DNA from: Accumulibacter sp.
GTDB lineage: Bacteria; Pseudomonadota; Gammaproteobacteria; Burkholderiales; Rhodocyclaceae
Reading direction: 5' to 3'
NCBI RefSeq assembly: GCF_029255285.1
Contig: NZ_JAPUVI010000022.1
Location: 1-64,000 of the forward strand
DNA: 64,000 nucleotides
How positions within the stretch are numbered: position 1 is the first letter of the stretch; every line of letters starts with the position of its first letter. Positions 9,722 to 18,534 of the stretch are shown in pieces. The position numbers were made by a program, and so were the translations under genes. The notes beneath the pieces are model-generated. The model searched no databases and was not told the DNA's origin. It worked only from the letters and a program-made list of their open reading frames with translations.

Positions 9722-10750
9722 ATGATAAAGATTGGAATTGTCGGCGGCACCGGCTATACCGGCGTCGAGTTGCTGCGTTTGCTTGCCCAGCACCCGCGGG
9801 CAGAAATTGTGGCCATCACTTCGCGTGGCGACGCCGGGACGCCGGTGGCCAGCATGTTCCCGAGCTTGCGGCGGCGCTTGGACCTCAAGTTCGAAGATCC
9901 CACGACAGCCAAACTGCAGGATTGTGATCTGGTGTTTTTCGCCACACCCAACGGCGTGGCGATGGAACAGGCGCCGCCCTTGCTCGACGCCGGGGTGCGC
10001 GTCATCGATCTGGCGGCCGATTTCCGCCTCAAGGACGTTGCCACCTGGGAGCGCTGGTACGGGATGCGACACGCCAGCCCGCGCTGGGTCGAGCAGGCGG
10101 TCTACGGACTGCCGGAGAAGGCGCGTACCACCATTCGCGACGCGCGCCTCGTGGCCAACCCCGGTTGCTACCCGACCGCGGTGCAACTGGGCTTCATGCC
10201 GCTGCTCGAGGCGGGACTGGTCGACGTCGACCAGTTGATCGCCGATGCCAAGTCAGGCGTCTCCGGGGCGGGACGCAAAGCCGAGGTCGCGACCTTGTTC
10301 GCGGAAGCTTCGGATAACTTCAAGGCCTACGCCGTCCCGGGACATCGCCATCTGCCCGAGATCCAGCAAGGTTTGTCGATCATGGCCGGACTTCCGGTCG
10401 GCCTGACCTTCGTTCCGCATCTGACTCCGTTGATCCGCGGCATCCATGCTACGCTCTATGCGCGAATCCAGCGCGAAGCCGATTTCCAGGAAATTTTCGA
10501 GCAGCGCTACCGTGGCGAAACTTTCGTCGATGTTCTGCCGTCTGGATCCCATCCCGATACACGTTCGGTGCGCGCTGCCAACGCCTGTCGTCTCGCCATA
10601 CATCGCCCCCAGGGTGGGAAGACTCTGGTCGTTCTGTCGGTGATCGACAATCTGGTCAAAGGAGCGGCCGGCCAGGCAGTACAGAACATGAACATCATGT
10701 TCGGGTTTCCGGAAGACGACGGATTGCAGCAATTGCCGGTGTTTCCCTAG
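9722..10750 (+). CDS. argC: N-acetyl-gamma-glutamyl-phosphate reductase
   Basis: ArgC makes N-acetylglutamate semialdehyde in arginine synthesis, using NADPH. The 342-residue product begins [20 protein letters not shown], the Rossmann nucleotide loop. It has the catalytic Cys in [14 protein letters not shown] and the conserved His in [13 protein letters not shown]. The length is that of the long-type family. The ATG at 9722 has GCGGAGGC as ribosome binding site. It stands alone between the rpsI terminator and the radical SAM gene. Confidence 0.95.
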   Translation: MIKIGIVGGTGYTGVELLRLLAQHPRAEIVAITSRGDAGTPVASMFPSLRRRLDLKFEDPTTAKLQDCDLVFFATPNGVAMEQAPPLLDAGVRVIDLAADFRLKDVATWERWYGMRHASPRWVEQAVYGLPEKARTTIRDARLVANPGCYPTAVQLGFMPLLEAGLVDVDQLIADAKSGVSGAGRKAEVATLFAEASDNFKAYAVPGHRHLPEIQQGLSIMAGLPVGLTFVPHLTPLIRGIHATLYARIQREADFQEIFEQRYRGETFVDVLPSGSHPDTRSVRAANACRLAIHRPQGGKTLVVLSVIDNLVKGAAGQAVQNMNIMFGFPEDDGLQQLPVFP

Positions 10751-10863
10751 TCGACCGATGACCTGGCCTGTCGGCCGTCACTCCAAGGGCTTGTAAGGAA
10801 GTGCGTTCTCTAGCGACCAAGACAGGAAGAGCCAACCCCGGATCAACTGGAGAACAATCCACC

Positions 10864-11874
10864 ATGCACGCCACTCTGCCGCTTCTCTTGAGCACCGACT
10901 TTCCGCCGCTCACCCGGCGCTCGGTGGAAACCCTGCAGGTAAATCTGGGCTACCGCTGCAACCAGAGTTGCCTGCATTGCCACGTCAACGCCGGGCCGCA
11001 ACGCAAGGAGGAAATGACCGCCGAAACGGTCGATGCCTTGCTCGCCTTCATCGCGGCCAGCCCGGAAGTCAAAGCACTCGACCTGACCGGCGGCGCCCCC
11101 GAGCTGAATCCGCACTTCCGGCGTCTGGTCGTCGCCGGGCGACAGCGGGGCCTGCGCGTCGTCGACCGCTGCAACTTGACGATTCTCGAAGAACCGGGGC
11201 AGGAGGATCTGGCGGACTTTCTTGCCCGGCATCACGTCGAAGTGGTCGCCTCGCTGCCCTGCTACCTCGAGGAGAATGTCGACCGGCAACGTGGCAAGGG
11301 AACCTTCGAAACCAGCCTCCGCGGCCTACGACGCCTCAACGCGTTCGGTTACGGCATGACCGAGAGCGGGCTCGTTCTCAACTTGGTGTTCAATCCGCAG
11401 GGCCCGGCATTGCCACCGCCACAGGGGCCGTTGGCGGCCGCCTACCGGGAGCATCTGGGCGGCAAGTTCGGCGTCGTTTTCAACCATTTGTTCACGCTGA
11501 CCAACATGCCGATCCAGCGCTTCGGATCGATGCTGGTTTCGAAGGGCCAATTCAACGGCTACATGCAGTTGCTGCGCAGCGCGCACCGGGCGGAGAACGT
11601 CGAGCAGGTAATGTGCCGCAACCTGCTGTCGGTTGACTGGCAGGGCTATCTTTACGACTGCGACTTCAACCAGCAGCTCGGCTTGCCGATCGCTAAGGTC
11701 AGGGGCACCCGACTGCACATCACCGACCTGAACGCCGCGCTGCTCGACGGCTGGCCGATCCGGGTTGCCGATCACTGCTACGGCTGCACCGCTGGTCAGG
11801 GTTCGAGTTGCGGCGGCGCACTGGGTGAAGACGTGGCTGCGGCACCCACCTGTGCCGCGCGGAACGACCGATGA
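10864..11874 (+). CDS. arsS: ArsS-type radical SAM protein (arsenosugar biosynthesis family)
   Basis: The 336-residue protein has the radical SAM cluster motif CNQSCLHCHVNAGPQR near residue 38, the GGAPELN segment, and the C-terminal cysteine-rich region CYGCTAGQGSSCGG typical of the ArsS/DUF3641 group. These enzymes are assigned to arsenosugar biosynthesis, and many bacteria carry them outside any arsenic operon. Here no arsM or other ars gene is adjacent, so the substrate remains open. The ATG at 10864 gives MHATLPLL; 21 further open codons upstream do not look like the family N-terminus. Confidence 0.82.
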   Translation: MHATLPLLLSTDFPPLTRRSVETLQVNLGYRCNQSCLHCHVNAGPQRKEEMTAETVDALLAFIAASPEVKALDLTGGAPELNPHFRRLVVAGRQRGLRVVDRCNLTILEEPGQEDLADFLARHHVEVVASLPCYLEENVDRQRGKGTFETSLRGLRRLNAFGYGMTESGLVLNLVFNPQGPALPPPQGPLAAAYREHLGGKFGVVFNHLFTLTNMPIQRFGSMLVSKGQFNGYMQLLRSAHRAENVEQVMCRNLLSVDWQGYLYDCDFNQQLGLPIAKVRGTRLHITDLNAALLDGWPIRVADHCYGCTAGQGSSCGGALGEDVAAAPTCAARNDR

Positions 11875-11999
11875 ATGCCGGCGATTGACCGGGCTTCACA
11901 GCGCCACCTATACTCCCGCTTGCCAGCCAGTTTTCCCGGACGCTCCTCACTGCCGGGAACCTCCCTGGCTCGCCAGCAACCGAAAGTGGAAAATCACGC

Positions 12000-12371
12000 A
12001 TGCCCGATAAGATGAATCTCGTCGCCAGGCTGTCCATGGCGCTTGTTTCGCTGACCGCAACGGCGATCGGCCACGCCGCCGACAGCGGCGCGACAGCACG
12101 GATCAGAATCGAAGGATCGCCGTATTTCCTGGACGAGGCGGCGGTCAAGATGAAGAATGACGTTGCCACTTTCAAGCTCTATACCTCGCCGGAGGCCAGC
12201 GACCCGGGGACCGAGAGCACGCTCAACTGCGCCAGCCGCGAGTTCTCGGCGCGCAGCGGCGAGGAATGGTCGGCGCCCTACCGGGTTCTGGCCGGCGAAG
12301 CGCTCTACCCGGTGGGCAAGAAGCTGTGTGATTGGGACGCCAAGTCGTTCTTTCAGCGTTTTTCCTTTTGA
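12000..12371 (+). CDS. Small exported protein of unknown function
   Basis: The 123-residue product has a Sec signal peptide (NLVARLSMALVSLTATAIG, cleavage likely after HAA), then a small soluble domain of about 95 residues containing VATFKLYTSPEASDP and two cysteines (TLNCASREF, GKKLCDWD) that could form a disulphide in the periplasm. I recognise no family. An ATG at 12012 is an alternative start and leaves a normal signal sequence. It stands alone between the arsS and depolymerase genes. Confidence 0.6.
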   Translation: MPDKMNLVARLSMALVSLTATAIGHAADSGATARIRIEGSPYFLDEAAVKMKNDVATFKLYTSPEASDPGTESTLNCASREFSARSGEEWSAPYRVLAGEALYPVGKKLCDWDAKSFFQRFSF

Positions 12372-12532
12372 TCCCGACCGCCAGCCGGCGACGGTGGCGC
12401 CTCGCCACCGGATCCGTACTCGCCTCCACGGTAGTGGACACCGGCGTCATTACCAACTGGTTTGACGCTTGCCGGGCTGGCCACCGCCGGGCCATCCGCG
12501 ATCTCCCGCGTGACGGTAGGATCGCTCAATCG

Positions 12533-12560
12533 TTGACATCCGCCGCTCATCGCCTATGCT
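12533..12560 (+). promoter_or_regulatory. Predicted sigma70 promoter upstream of the depolymerase gene
   Basis: TTGACA at 12533-12538 and TATGCT at 12555-12560 with a 16-base spacer lie in the 350-base gap 12372-12721. They predict a transcript starting near 12567 with a leader of about 155 bases before the depolymerase ATG. Nothing else recognisable was seen in the gap. Confidence 0.5.
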
Positions 12561-12721
12561 TGACGTGCGCTGCCGCAGGTCGACGCCTTGCCGAGTTCAC
12601 CCTCGATACCGCCGTCGTCGATCGGCGCCCGGCGGATCGGCATCCGAAGGGCGTCACCAGCCGCGGCGGGCAAGTTTCGGCATGCCGGGAAGCAAAGATC
12701 TGATCACCAGGGGGGAGCACG

Positions 12722-14086
12722 ATGCCCAAACGCGGGTTGAGCAAGGCTGGGGTGCGGTTGTTGTTCGCGGCGCTTGCCTTCGGCACAGCGGGCGCAGCAC
12801 GCTACGCGGTGGCGGCCCCACCGCTCGAAGATCTGGTCACAGGCGTGCGCATCGATGTGGCGCAAATTTCCGTTTCCGGCATCTCGTCGGGTGGGTTCAT
12901 GGCCCACCAGTTTCACGTCGCACATTCGGAGCACGTCATGGGTGCGGGCATCGTCGCCGGTGGCCCGTATTACTGCGCGCGCGGCAATATTTCCGATGCG
13001 GTGGCCAAATGCAGTCAGTTTGCCCTGCGCGAGTGCAAGCAGCTCGGGCTGGATGCCCAGTGGTGTGGCAAGACCAACATGGCGCCGAAGAATCCGGACG
13101 AAGTCGAACGGGCGGCCCGGGCGTCGTTCGCCGAAGCCAAGAAGCAAGAGGCTGCGGGGAACATCAAGCCGCTTGCCAATCTGAGGAACGACAAGGTTTA
13201 TCTGATCAGCGCAGCGTACGACGACCTCGTTCCCCATACGGTGATGGACACCGTTTTTCATTTTTACGCGGACGCCGACAAGGCCGGCCTGGATAAAAGC
13301 AACATCGACTACAACCGAACCTTCCCCGCCCGCCACACCATGGTCAGGGACAGTTTCGACAAACCTGCCGGCCAGGTAGTCGGCACCTGCGCCATCCCGC
13401 CGGCACCGGCGACGGACGGTGATGCCTACATCGACGATTGCGAGGCGGTCGCCAAACGCTACGAGCAGAAGAACGGCTGCCTTTGTGCGAACCGGCCGGC
13501 CGGTGAAGCCTGCCCGCCGGCTGGCAAGGAGGTGGCGTGCCGGGATCTCCAGGATGTCGATCTGGCTGGCGCCATCCTCAGGCGCATCTACGGCGCCGCG
13601 GCGCTGGCGGCCGGACGCCTCCCGGTAGCGGAAGGCGACCTCCAGGCGTTCGACCAGCGACAGGTGTTCGCCAAGTTCTCCAGCATTCCGTATAACGCCT
13701 TGCAGAACGCCTCGATGGCCAGGGAGGGCTATGTCTTCATCCCCAAGAGCTGTAAAGAGGGCCGGCCATGCAAGCTGCACGTCGCCTTCCATGGGTGCCA
13801 GCAGGGCGGTCTGACCGACCGGCGGAGCGGCCACTCCGGCAATCTGTTTGCCAAGTTTGCGGGCTATAACGAATGGGCGCAGGCCAACGATCTCATCGTT
13901 CTCTATCCGCAGATTCAGGCGCGCGCAACCGTGCCGGTCAATCCACGCGGATGCTGGGACTGGTGGGGTCAGAACTACACCCATGAGGGTTACCACACGA
14001 TGCGCGGCCAGCAGATCAAAGCGGTCGCCCAGATGGTCAACATCCTCGCCGGTGGTCAGAGCTTGCTCGACGTGGCGGCCGACTGA
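12722..14086 (+). CDS. Exported PHB-depolymerase-family esterase
   Basis: This 454-residue protein has a signal peptide (GVRLLFAALAFGTAGAA), then an esterase domain with nucleophile Ser in SVSGISSGGFMAHQF and a C-terminal part with HVAFHGCQQGG and PRGCWDWWGQNY. These are features of the LpqC/PHB depolymerase group, in which the last segment precedes the catalytic His (YHTMRGQQIKAV). An insertion of about 150 residues rich in cysteine (residues 95-300) separates the halves. GGGGGAGCACG before the ATG is a strong ribosome binding site. The neighbouring phasin supports a role in polyhydroxyalkanoate metabolism, although export points to the periplasm or outside of the cell rather than the granule. 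Confidence 0.75.
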   Translation: MPKRGLSKAGVRLLFAALAFGTAGAARYAVAAPPLEDLVTGVRIDVAQISVSGISSGGFMAHQFHVAHSEHVMGAGIVAGGPYYCARGNISDAVAKCSQFALRECKQLGLDAQWCGKTNMAPKNPDEVERAARASFAEAKKQEAAGNIKPLANLRNDKVYLISAAYDDLVPHTVMDTVFHFYADADKAGLDKSNIDYNRTFPARHTMVRDSFDKPAGQVVGTCAIPPAPATDGDAYIDDCEAVAKRYEQKNGCLCANRPAGEACPPAGKEVACRDLQDVDLAGAILRRIYGAAALAAGRLPVAEGDLQAFDQRQVFAKFSSIPYNALQNASMAREGYVFIPKSCKEGRPCKLHVAFHGCQQGGLTDRRSGHSGNLFAKFAGYNEWAQANDLIVLYPQIQARATVPVNPRGCWDWWGQNYTHEGYHTMRGQQIKAVAQMVNILAGGQSLLDVAAD

Positions 14087-14199
14087 CGGGCCGGGAGGCG
14101 GAGAGACAGGCCGACGTTTATTGTCGAATGCCGACGCGAAATAAACAGCGGCCATGGCGGTTCAATTTGTCGGCACAACTCGAACGGAGGACGAATAAA

Positions 14200-14682
14200 A
14201 TGACAGATGCTTCAAAACTGCTGAGTGACTGGCTCAAGTCGATGTCCAGCCTGGATGTCAGCAAAGGCAGCGAACAGTTGCTCAACATTCTCGCCGGACT
14301 CAAGGTCCCGGGAGTCAACATGGACGCCCTGGTGGCCAGTCAGCGTGACAACCTGGAGGCCTTGAGCGCCTCCAATCGGGCGGCACTCGAGGGAATCAAG
14401 GCGGTTGGCGAGTGGCAGGTCAGGATTCTGCAGGAAACGGTGCAGGAATTGACGGCCACCCTTGGTCAGTTACCGAAGGTCAGCTCGCCACAACAACTCG
14501 TTGTCGCCGAGGCGGAAATGGCCAAGAAGGCTTTCGAGACGGCGGTCAACAAGATGCGCGAGTTGTCCGAAATCGTCACTCGAGCGAACCGGCAAGCAGC
14601 CGACGCGATAATCAACCGTGTCCCCGCTAGCCTCGAGGAAATCAAGGAGGTGTTGAAGACTCCCCAGGCACCCGGCAGTTGA
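14200..14682 (+). CDS. Phasin family protein
   Basis: The 160-residue, helical, cysteine-free protein matches phasins: ASNRAALEGIKAVGEWQVRI, an ETVQELTATLGQL heptad stretch, AEAEMAKKAFETAVNKM and ANRQAADAIINRV. Phasins coat polyhydroxyalkanoate granules and shape their size. CGGAGGACGAATAAA before the ATG at 14200 is a strong ribosome binding site. It lies 113 bases after the depolymerase-like gene and is convergent with nirH. Confidence 0.82.
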   Translation: MTDASKLLSDWLKSMSSLDVSKGSEQLLNILAGLKVPGVNMDALVASQRDNLEALSASNRAALEGIKAVGEWQVRILQETVQELTATLGQLPKVSSPQQLVVAEAEMAKKAFETAVNKMRELSEIVTRANRQAADAIINRVPASLEEIKEVLKTPQAPGS

Positions 14683-14751
14683 CCGCCAGCCCCTTCGCAC
14701 CAGACACGGCCGACGCTGGAACCGGCCGCCGGCGAGGCCAGCCGCCGCCGG

Positions 14752-15234
14752 TCAGCGGCCGATCCGCAGGCCGGTCTTTTTGAGAATGCCGGTCGAGAAA
14801 AGGACGTCGTGCGGGCTGGCCGACCCGACCAGTTCGGCAATCACCGCCACCTTGGCCCGCACTTCCGCGCGTGAAACGCCATGCACCATGGCAAAAAGGT
14901 TGTACGGCCAGTGTGGCAGCCGGCGCGGACGGTAATAGCAGTGCGTCACGAAGTCGAGCCGGCCGACCGTCGCGCCAAGTTCGTCGATTCGCTCGTCGGG
15001 CACGTCCCAGACACTCATGCCGTTCGCCGTGTAGCCGATCGCATAGTGGTTGGGAACCGCACCGATGCGGCGGATGACTCCGTTCGCCAACAGGCGCGAA
15101 AGACGCGCCATCACTTCTTCGGCAGGAATGTCGAGCCGATCCGCCAGCTGGTGGTAGGGACGGGCGACGAGCGGCAGCCCACCCTGGGTGGCCAGCACGA
15201 GTCGTCGGTCCGTGCCGTCGATGTCGGCGTTCAT
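14752..15234 (-). CDS. nirH: NirH, siroheme decarboxylase subunit (heme d1 synthesis)
   Basis: NirH is one of the Lrp/AsnC-like NirD, L, G, H proteins that together decarboxylate siroheme to didecarboxysiroheme on the path to heme d1. The 160-residue product has an N-terminal winged-helix-like part (LPLVARPYHQLADRL, RLLANGVIRRIGAVPNH) and an AsnC-like C-terminal part (VTHCYYRPRRLPHWPYNLF, AMVHG). The start at 15234 overlaps the nirG stop by 4 bases; open codons upstream are nirG shadow. It is the last gene of the nir block and is convergent with the phasin gene. Confidence 0.85.
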   Translation of the reverse strand: MNADIDGTDRRLVLATQGGLPLVARPYHQLADRLDIPAEEVMARLSRLLANGVIRRIGAVPNHYAIGYTANGMSVWDVPDERIDELGATVGRLDFVTHCYYRPRRLPHWPYNLFAMVHGVSRAEVRAKVAVIAELVGSASPHDVLFSTGILKKTGLRIGR

Positions 15235-15710
15235 CCGCGTACCGCGAGTTTCATTTCGACGAAGTACTCGCGGAGCTTCGGCAACGTAAGCACCGGCAGG
15301 CCACTGGCCTCCTCGATCGCCTGCACGGCGCGCCCGATGCCGTCGGCGGTTTCGGTAGCCAGCACGAACCACATATTGAACCGGCAATCGCGCTCACTCT
15401 CGCGCCGGTAGTTGTGAGCCACCTCGGGGAACGCATTGACGACCTCGACCACCCTCTGCCAGTCGGCTGCGGGAACGCTCATCGCCGCCAGGACGAAGGC
15501 GCCGCCCATACGCTCGACTTGGAACAGCGGCCCGAAGCGCGTCAGCACGCGCCGGTCGAGCATCCCCTGGAGGCGTCTGAGTAGTTCCTCCTCGCCGATT
15601 CCCAACTCACTGGCGGCTTGGGCGTAGGGTCGCTCGCAGATCGGAAAACCACCCTGCAGGTGATCGATGATCGCGCGATCCGTGTCGTCGATCTCGTCCG
15701 CCTCACGCAT
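15231..15710 (-). CDS. nirG: NirG, siroheme decarboxylase subunit
   Basis: The 159-residue product belongs to the NirD/L/G/H family: IIDHLQGGFPICERPYAQAA, RVLTRFGPLFQVERMGG, and EVAHNYRRESERDCRFNMWF, the last part being typical of the NirD/NirG type. It acts in the cytoplasmic siroheme decarboxylase complex. The ATG at 15710 lies inside the 3' end of nirDL (8-base overlap), and its stop overlaps nirH, so translation of the set is coupled. Confidence 0.87.
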   Translation of the reverse strand: MREADEIDDTDRAIIDHLQGGFPICERPYAQAASELGIGEEELLRRLQGMLDRRVLTRFGPLFQVERMGGAFVLAAMSVPAADWQRVVEVVNAFPEVAHNYRRESERDCRFNMWFVLATETADGIGRAVQAIEEASGLPVLTLPKLREYFVEMKLAVRG

Positions 15711-16683
15711 AGCGTGCGCCAGCCTGCTTGAAACGGGTAAGCGAGAACAATACGTCGTAAGCGTAGCCACCGAGGTTCAGACGGCGGCGCAGTTCGGCTA
15801 TGTTCGCCTCGACTTCGGCGCGCGCCTGACCGTGAATCATGCAGAACAGGTTGTAGCGCCATTCCGGGAGAACGCGGGGACGCTGGTAGCAAAGCGTGAC
15901 TCCCTGTTCGCGCGCCAGATTCTCGCCGACCTCGCCGACCCGCTCGTCGGGAATGTCGTGCACCAACATCGCGTTGGCCGTGTAACCGAGTTCGCGGTGC
16001 CGCACGATGACGCCGAAGCGCTTGATGATTCCCTCGGCGCACCAGCGGCGGATACGTTCGATGACCTCGCCCTCGTCGCAGCCGACACGGCTGGCGAGCA
16101 CGGAAAAAGGCCGGATGAACAATGGCAGCCCTTCCTGCAGCGCCATCACCAGTCGACGTTCAAGCTCGCCGAGGGGTGTTGGAGGCACGAAAGCCTGCCG
16201 CGTCACCGTCGGAGGAATCGGTTTGTCGGTTTTGCCGTCGAGCGAGAAACCGAGGTCGATATGGTATTCCTGAAGCAGGGGCAACTGGAGAAGCGGGCAA
16301 TCCGTCGCCTGAGCAATGGCACCCAGAGCGGCCTGCAGGCGGCCCTCGGAGCCGGCCGTAACGACGAACCAAAGGTTGTAACGGTGCTCGCGCTCGTAAT
16401 TGTGGTTTACCTCGGGAAAGCGGTTGACTGCCGCGGCCACCGCCGCCAGCTTGTCGGCCGGCACGGCCATCGCGGCCAAGGTGCTAGCGCCGATCCGCTT
16501 CGGCGCGAAGACGGCGCCGACACGCGCCACCTTGCCTTCGCGGCGCAACGCATCGAGGACTCGCAAGACAGCAGCTTCCGCGACGCCAAGCCGCGCCGCC
16601 AGTTCGGCGAAGGGTGCCGGGCAGAGCGGAAAATCGCGCTGAAAGTCGTTCAACAGACGAAAGTCGAGCGCACCGTCGGTCAT
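15703..16683 (-). CDS. nirDL: Fused NirD-NirL siroheme decarboxylase subunit
   Basis: This 326-residue protein is a head-to-tail fusion of two family units. Residues about 1-150 are NirD-like (FQRDFPLCPAPFAELAARL, EVNHNYEREHRYNLWFV). Residues about 175-326 are NirL-like (LVMALQEGLPLFIRPFSVL, VTLCYQRPRVLPEWRYNLF, CMIHGQ). A linker rich in proline and charged residues joins them. NirDL fusions are known in several denitrifiers. The ATG at 16683 follows nirF by 5 bases. The product works with NirG and NirH on siroheme. Confidence 0.9.
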   Translation of the reverse strand: MTDGALDFRLLNDFQRDFPLCPAPFAELAARLGVAEAAVLRVLDALRREGKVARVGAVFAPKRIGASTLAAMAVPADKLAAVAAAVNRFPEVNHNYEREHRYNLWFVVTAGSEGRLQAALGAIAQATDCPLLQLPLLQEYHIDLGFSLDGKTDKPIPPTVTRQAFVPPTPLGELERRLVMALQEGLPLFIRPFSVLASRVGCDEGEVIERIRRWCAEGIIKRFGVIVRHRELGYTANAMLVHDIPDERVGEVGENLAREQGVTLCYQRPRVLPEWRYNLFCMIHGQARAEVEANIAELRRRLNLGGYAYDVLFSLTRFKQAGARYA

Positions 16684-16688
16684 GGCCG

Positions 16689-17858
16689 TCAAAATCCCGT
16701 CCGGCCGGCGCGGCTCGTAAAGAAGATGCCGCTCGGCGCCTGCGCGGCAAACTCGCCGATCTTGGAGAACGTCGCCGTATCGTAGATCAGCACCTTGTTG
16801 TCGTCGCGGGCCGAAATCCAGACCTCCTCGCCGCGCGGCGTAAACTCCATGTGCAGGATCGCCTTGCCCGGCTCGAGGCTGCGTACCACCTGGCCGGTCA
16901 GCGTGTCGATCACCTCGACCCAGCCGTTGTCGGGGAAGGCGTAGTTGACCCACACCTGTCGGCCGTCGGGGCGCGCGATGACGAAAACCGGTTGCCCCCT
17001 GACCTTGATGCGGCCGACCTCCTGCCAATCACGGCCGGAGACGACCAGCACCTCGTGCCGCCCGACGGCCGGCAGATAAGCGTTGCCTTGCGCCATCGAC
17101 CAGCCGCGCAGGTGCGGCATCTTGAAGACTGGTAGTTTTTCCTGGCCACGCCCGTAGTTTCCCAGAATACGGCGACTCCCCTGCTCCAGCCGCCAGGTAT
17201 CGAGCAGAGCGACGCCATCCTCGCCGAACAAGCCCGCCAAGTAGTAGCGCCCATCGGGAGTGACAAGTCCATCATACGGCTGCAGGCCCGCCGCAAAGCG
17301 CTGTGTCGTCGGCCGCCGCGGATCGGAGAAGTCGCTTACCCAGATCTCCCCTCCATCGAACAGCGCGTAGGCGAAGCGCTGGCTCGACAGATCGGCCAAG
17401 CCGACGACCTTTGAAAAGCTTCCCGGAGCGTACTCGGCTGGAACTTCGGAGAGCAACTCGAGCGTCTCGGCATCGAAGGCCTTGATTCCGCCGGGACTGT
17501 AGTTCTGCGCAACGACGATGCGCCCATCCTGCGAGATCGAACCACCGATCGCATTGCCGGACTGCAGAACACGCTGGACGACCCGCGCGGCGAGCAGATC
17601 GACCTTGCTCAAGCCGCCATCGCGGCCGAAAACGTAGGCATGGCGACCGTCGCGTGAATAGACTACCGAGGCGTGCGACAGGTCGCCGAGATCGCCGATG
17701 CGCGCGTAGGGCTGACGCCGGGTCGTATCGACGAGCGTCACGTGTCCGCTGGCACGCTCGATGACCACACCGAGATCGCCAGTGCCGCGCAAAGGCGGTG
17801 CAGCACAGCCGGCCAGCAGAAAAATCCAAAGCAGGGCAAAGAGTCGGTTCATCGTCAT
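16689..17858 (-). CDS. nirF: NirF, heme d1 biosynthesis lipoprotein
   Basis: NirF is an eight-bladed propeller protein related to cytochrome cd1 that acts late in heme d1 assembly. The 389-residue product begins MTMNRLFALLWIFLLAGCAA, a lipoprotein signal with lipobox LAGC, so it is anchored in the periplasm. Blade-type repeats follow, for example YSRDGRHAYVFGRDGGLSKV, VTPDGRYYLAGLFGEDGVAL, FTPRGEEVWISARDDNKVLIY. ATGs at 17858 and 17852 are both possible. The 157-base gap before tlpA may hold a promoter, but none is clear. Confidence 0.9.
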   Translation of the reverse strand: MTMNRLFALLWIFLLAGCAAPPLRGTGDLGVVIERASGHVTLVDTTRRQPYARIGDLGDLSHASVVYSRDGRHAYVFGRDGGLSKVDLLAARVVQRVLQSGNAIGGSISQDGRIVVAQNYSPGGIKAFDAETLELLSEVPAEYAPGSFSKVVGLADLSSQRFAYALFDGGEIWVSDFSDPRRPTTQRFAAGLQPYDGLVTPDGRYYLAGLFGEDGVALLDTWRLEQGSRRILGNYGRGQEKLPVFKMPHLRGWSMAQGNAYLPAVGRHEVLVVSGRDWQEVGRIKVRGQPVFVIARPDGRQVWVNYAFPDNGWVEVIDTLTGQVVRSLEPGKAILHMEFTPRGEEVWISARDDNKVLIYDTATFSKIGEFAAQAPSGIFFTSRAGRTGF

Positions 17859-18015
17859 GGCTCGAACAGCACACAGAAAACGGCAATGAGCCGCCTCGGC
17901 AACAGCCATTATCGGCACACGGGCCGCTTGGCGGCAAGCCTCTTCCCAAGTTTCTGCAAATTGAGGGCCTCAGATGTCGCGTCCCCGGCACGAGAGTCTC
18001 GCGGTTCGGCCCCGC

Positions 18016-18534
18016 TCACAGGACAGCCTCGATTGCGGCGCGCATTTCTGGCCGGCTCATCGCGCCGAGTTTGCTGCTGCGGATAGTGCCGCGCCGGTCG
18101 ATGACCACGGAAAACGGCAGGCCGGACTTGCCGTTCCCCAGTGCCTGCATCAGATGCACGCTGGTCTCCAGACCACCGATCAGGGAAAGGTAGTTCAGGT
18201 CGTAGGCACGCGCAAAGTCGCGCACACCGTCGCGCTTGCCCTCCTCCTCGACCGCGATGCCGACGACGACCAAGCCGCGTCCCTGGTACTCGGCGTGTAC
18301 GGCGGTGAGGTCGGGAATCTCCCGACGACAGGGTAGGCACCAGCGGGCCCAGAAATTGATCACCAGCGGCTGGCCCTTGAGCGATGCCAGGGCGAATGCC
18401 CGGCCATCGGCGGTGTTCAGCGTCAACGCAAAGAGCGCCGCGGTCGACGGCGGGTCGTCGACCGCCTTGAGAAGTGCCGGCGCTAACAGCAACAGCACAA
18501 CGAACAGGCTTTTCACGACCTCTCGTCGGGTCAT
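18016..18534 (-). CDS. TlpA/ResA-type membrane-anchored thioredoxin
   Basis: The 172-residue product has an N-terminal membrane anchor or signal (KSLFVVLLLLAPALLKA) and a thioredoxin fold with active site WARWCLPCRREIP. It also shows LVVVGIAVEEEGKRD and GLPFSVVIDRRG, the latter with the cis-proline region of TlpA-like reductases. It faces the periplasm and would keep copper- or heme-ligating cysteines reduced. The start overlaps the nosY stop by 4 bases, so it belongs to the nos operon and probably aids copper-site maturation of NosZ. Confidence 0.85.
   Translation of the reverse strand: MTRREVVKSLFVVLLLLAPALLKAVDDPPSTAALFALTLNTADGRAFALASLKGQPLVINFWARWCLPCRREIPDLTAVHAEYQGRGLVVVGIAVEEEGKRDGVRDFARAYDLNYLSLIGGLETSVHLMQALGNGKSGLPFSVVIDRRGTIRSSKLGAMSRPEMRAAIEAVL

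Noticed and set aside
17948-17990. TTGAGGGCCTCAGA palindrome upstream of nirF as an Fnr-type site
   Set aside because: Only one half-site fits the consensus and the spacing is wrong.
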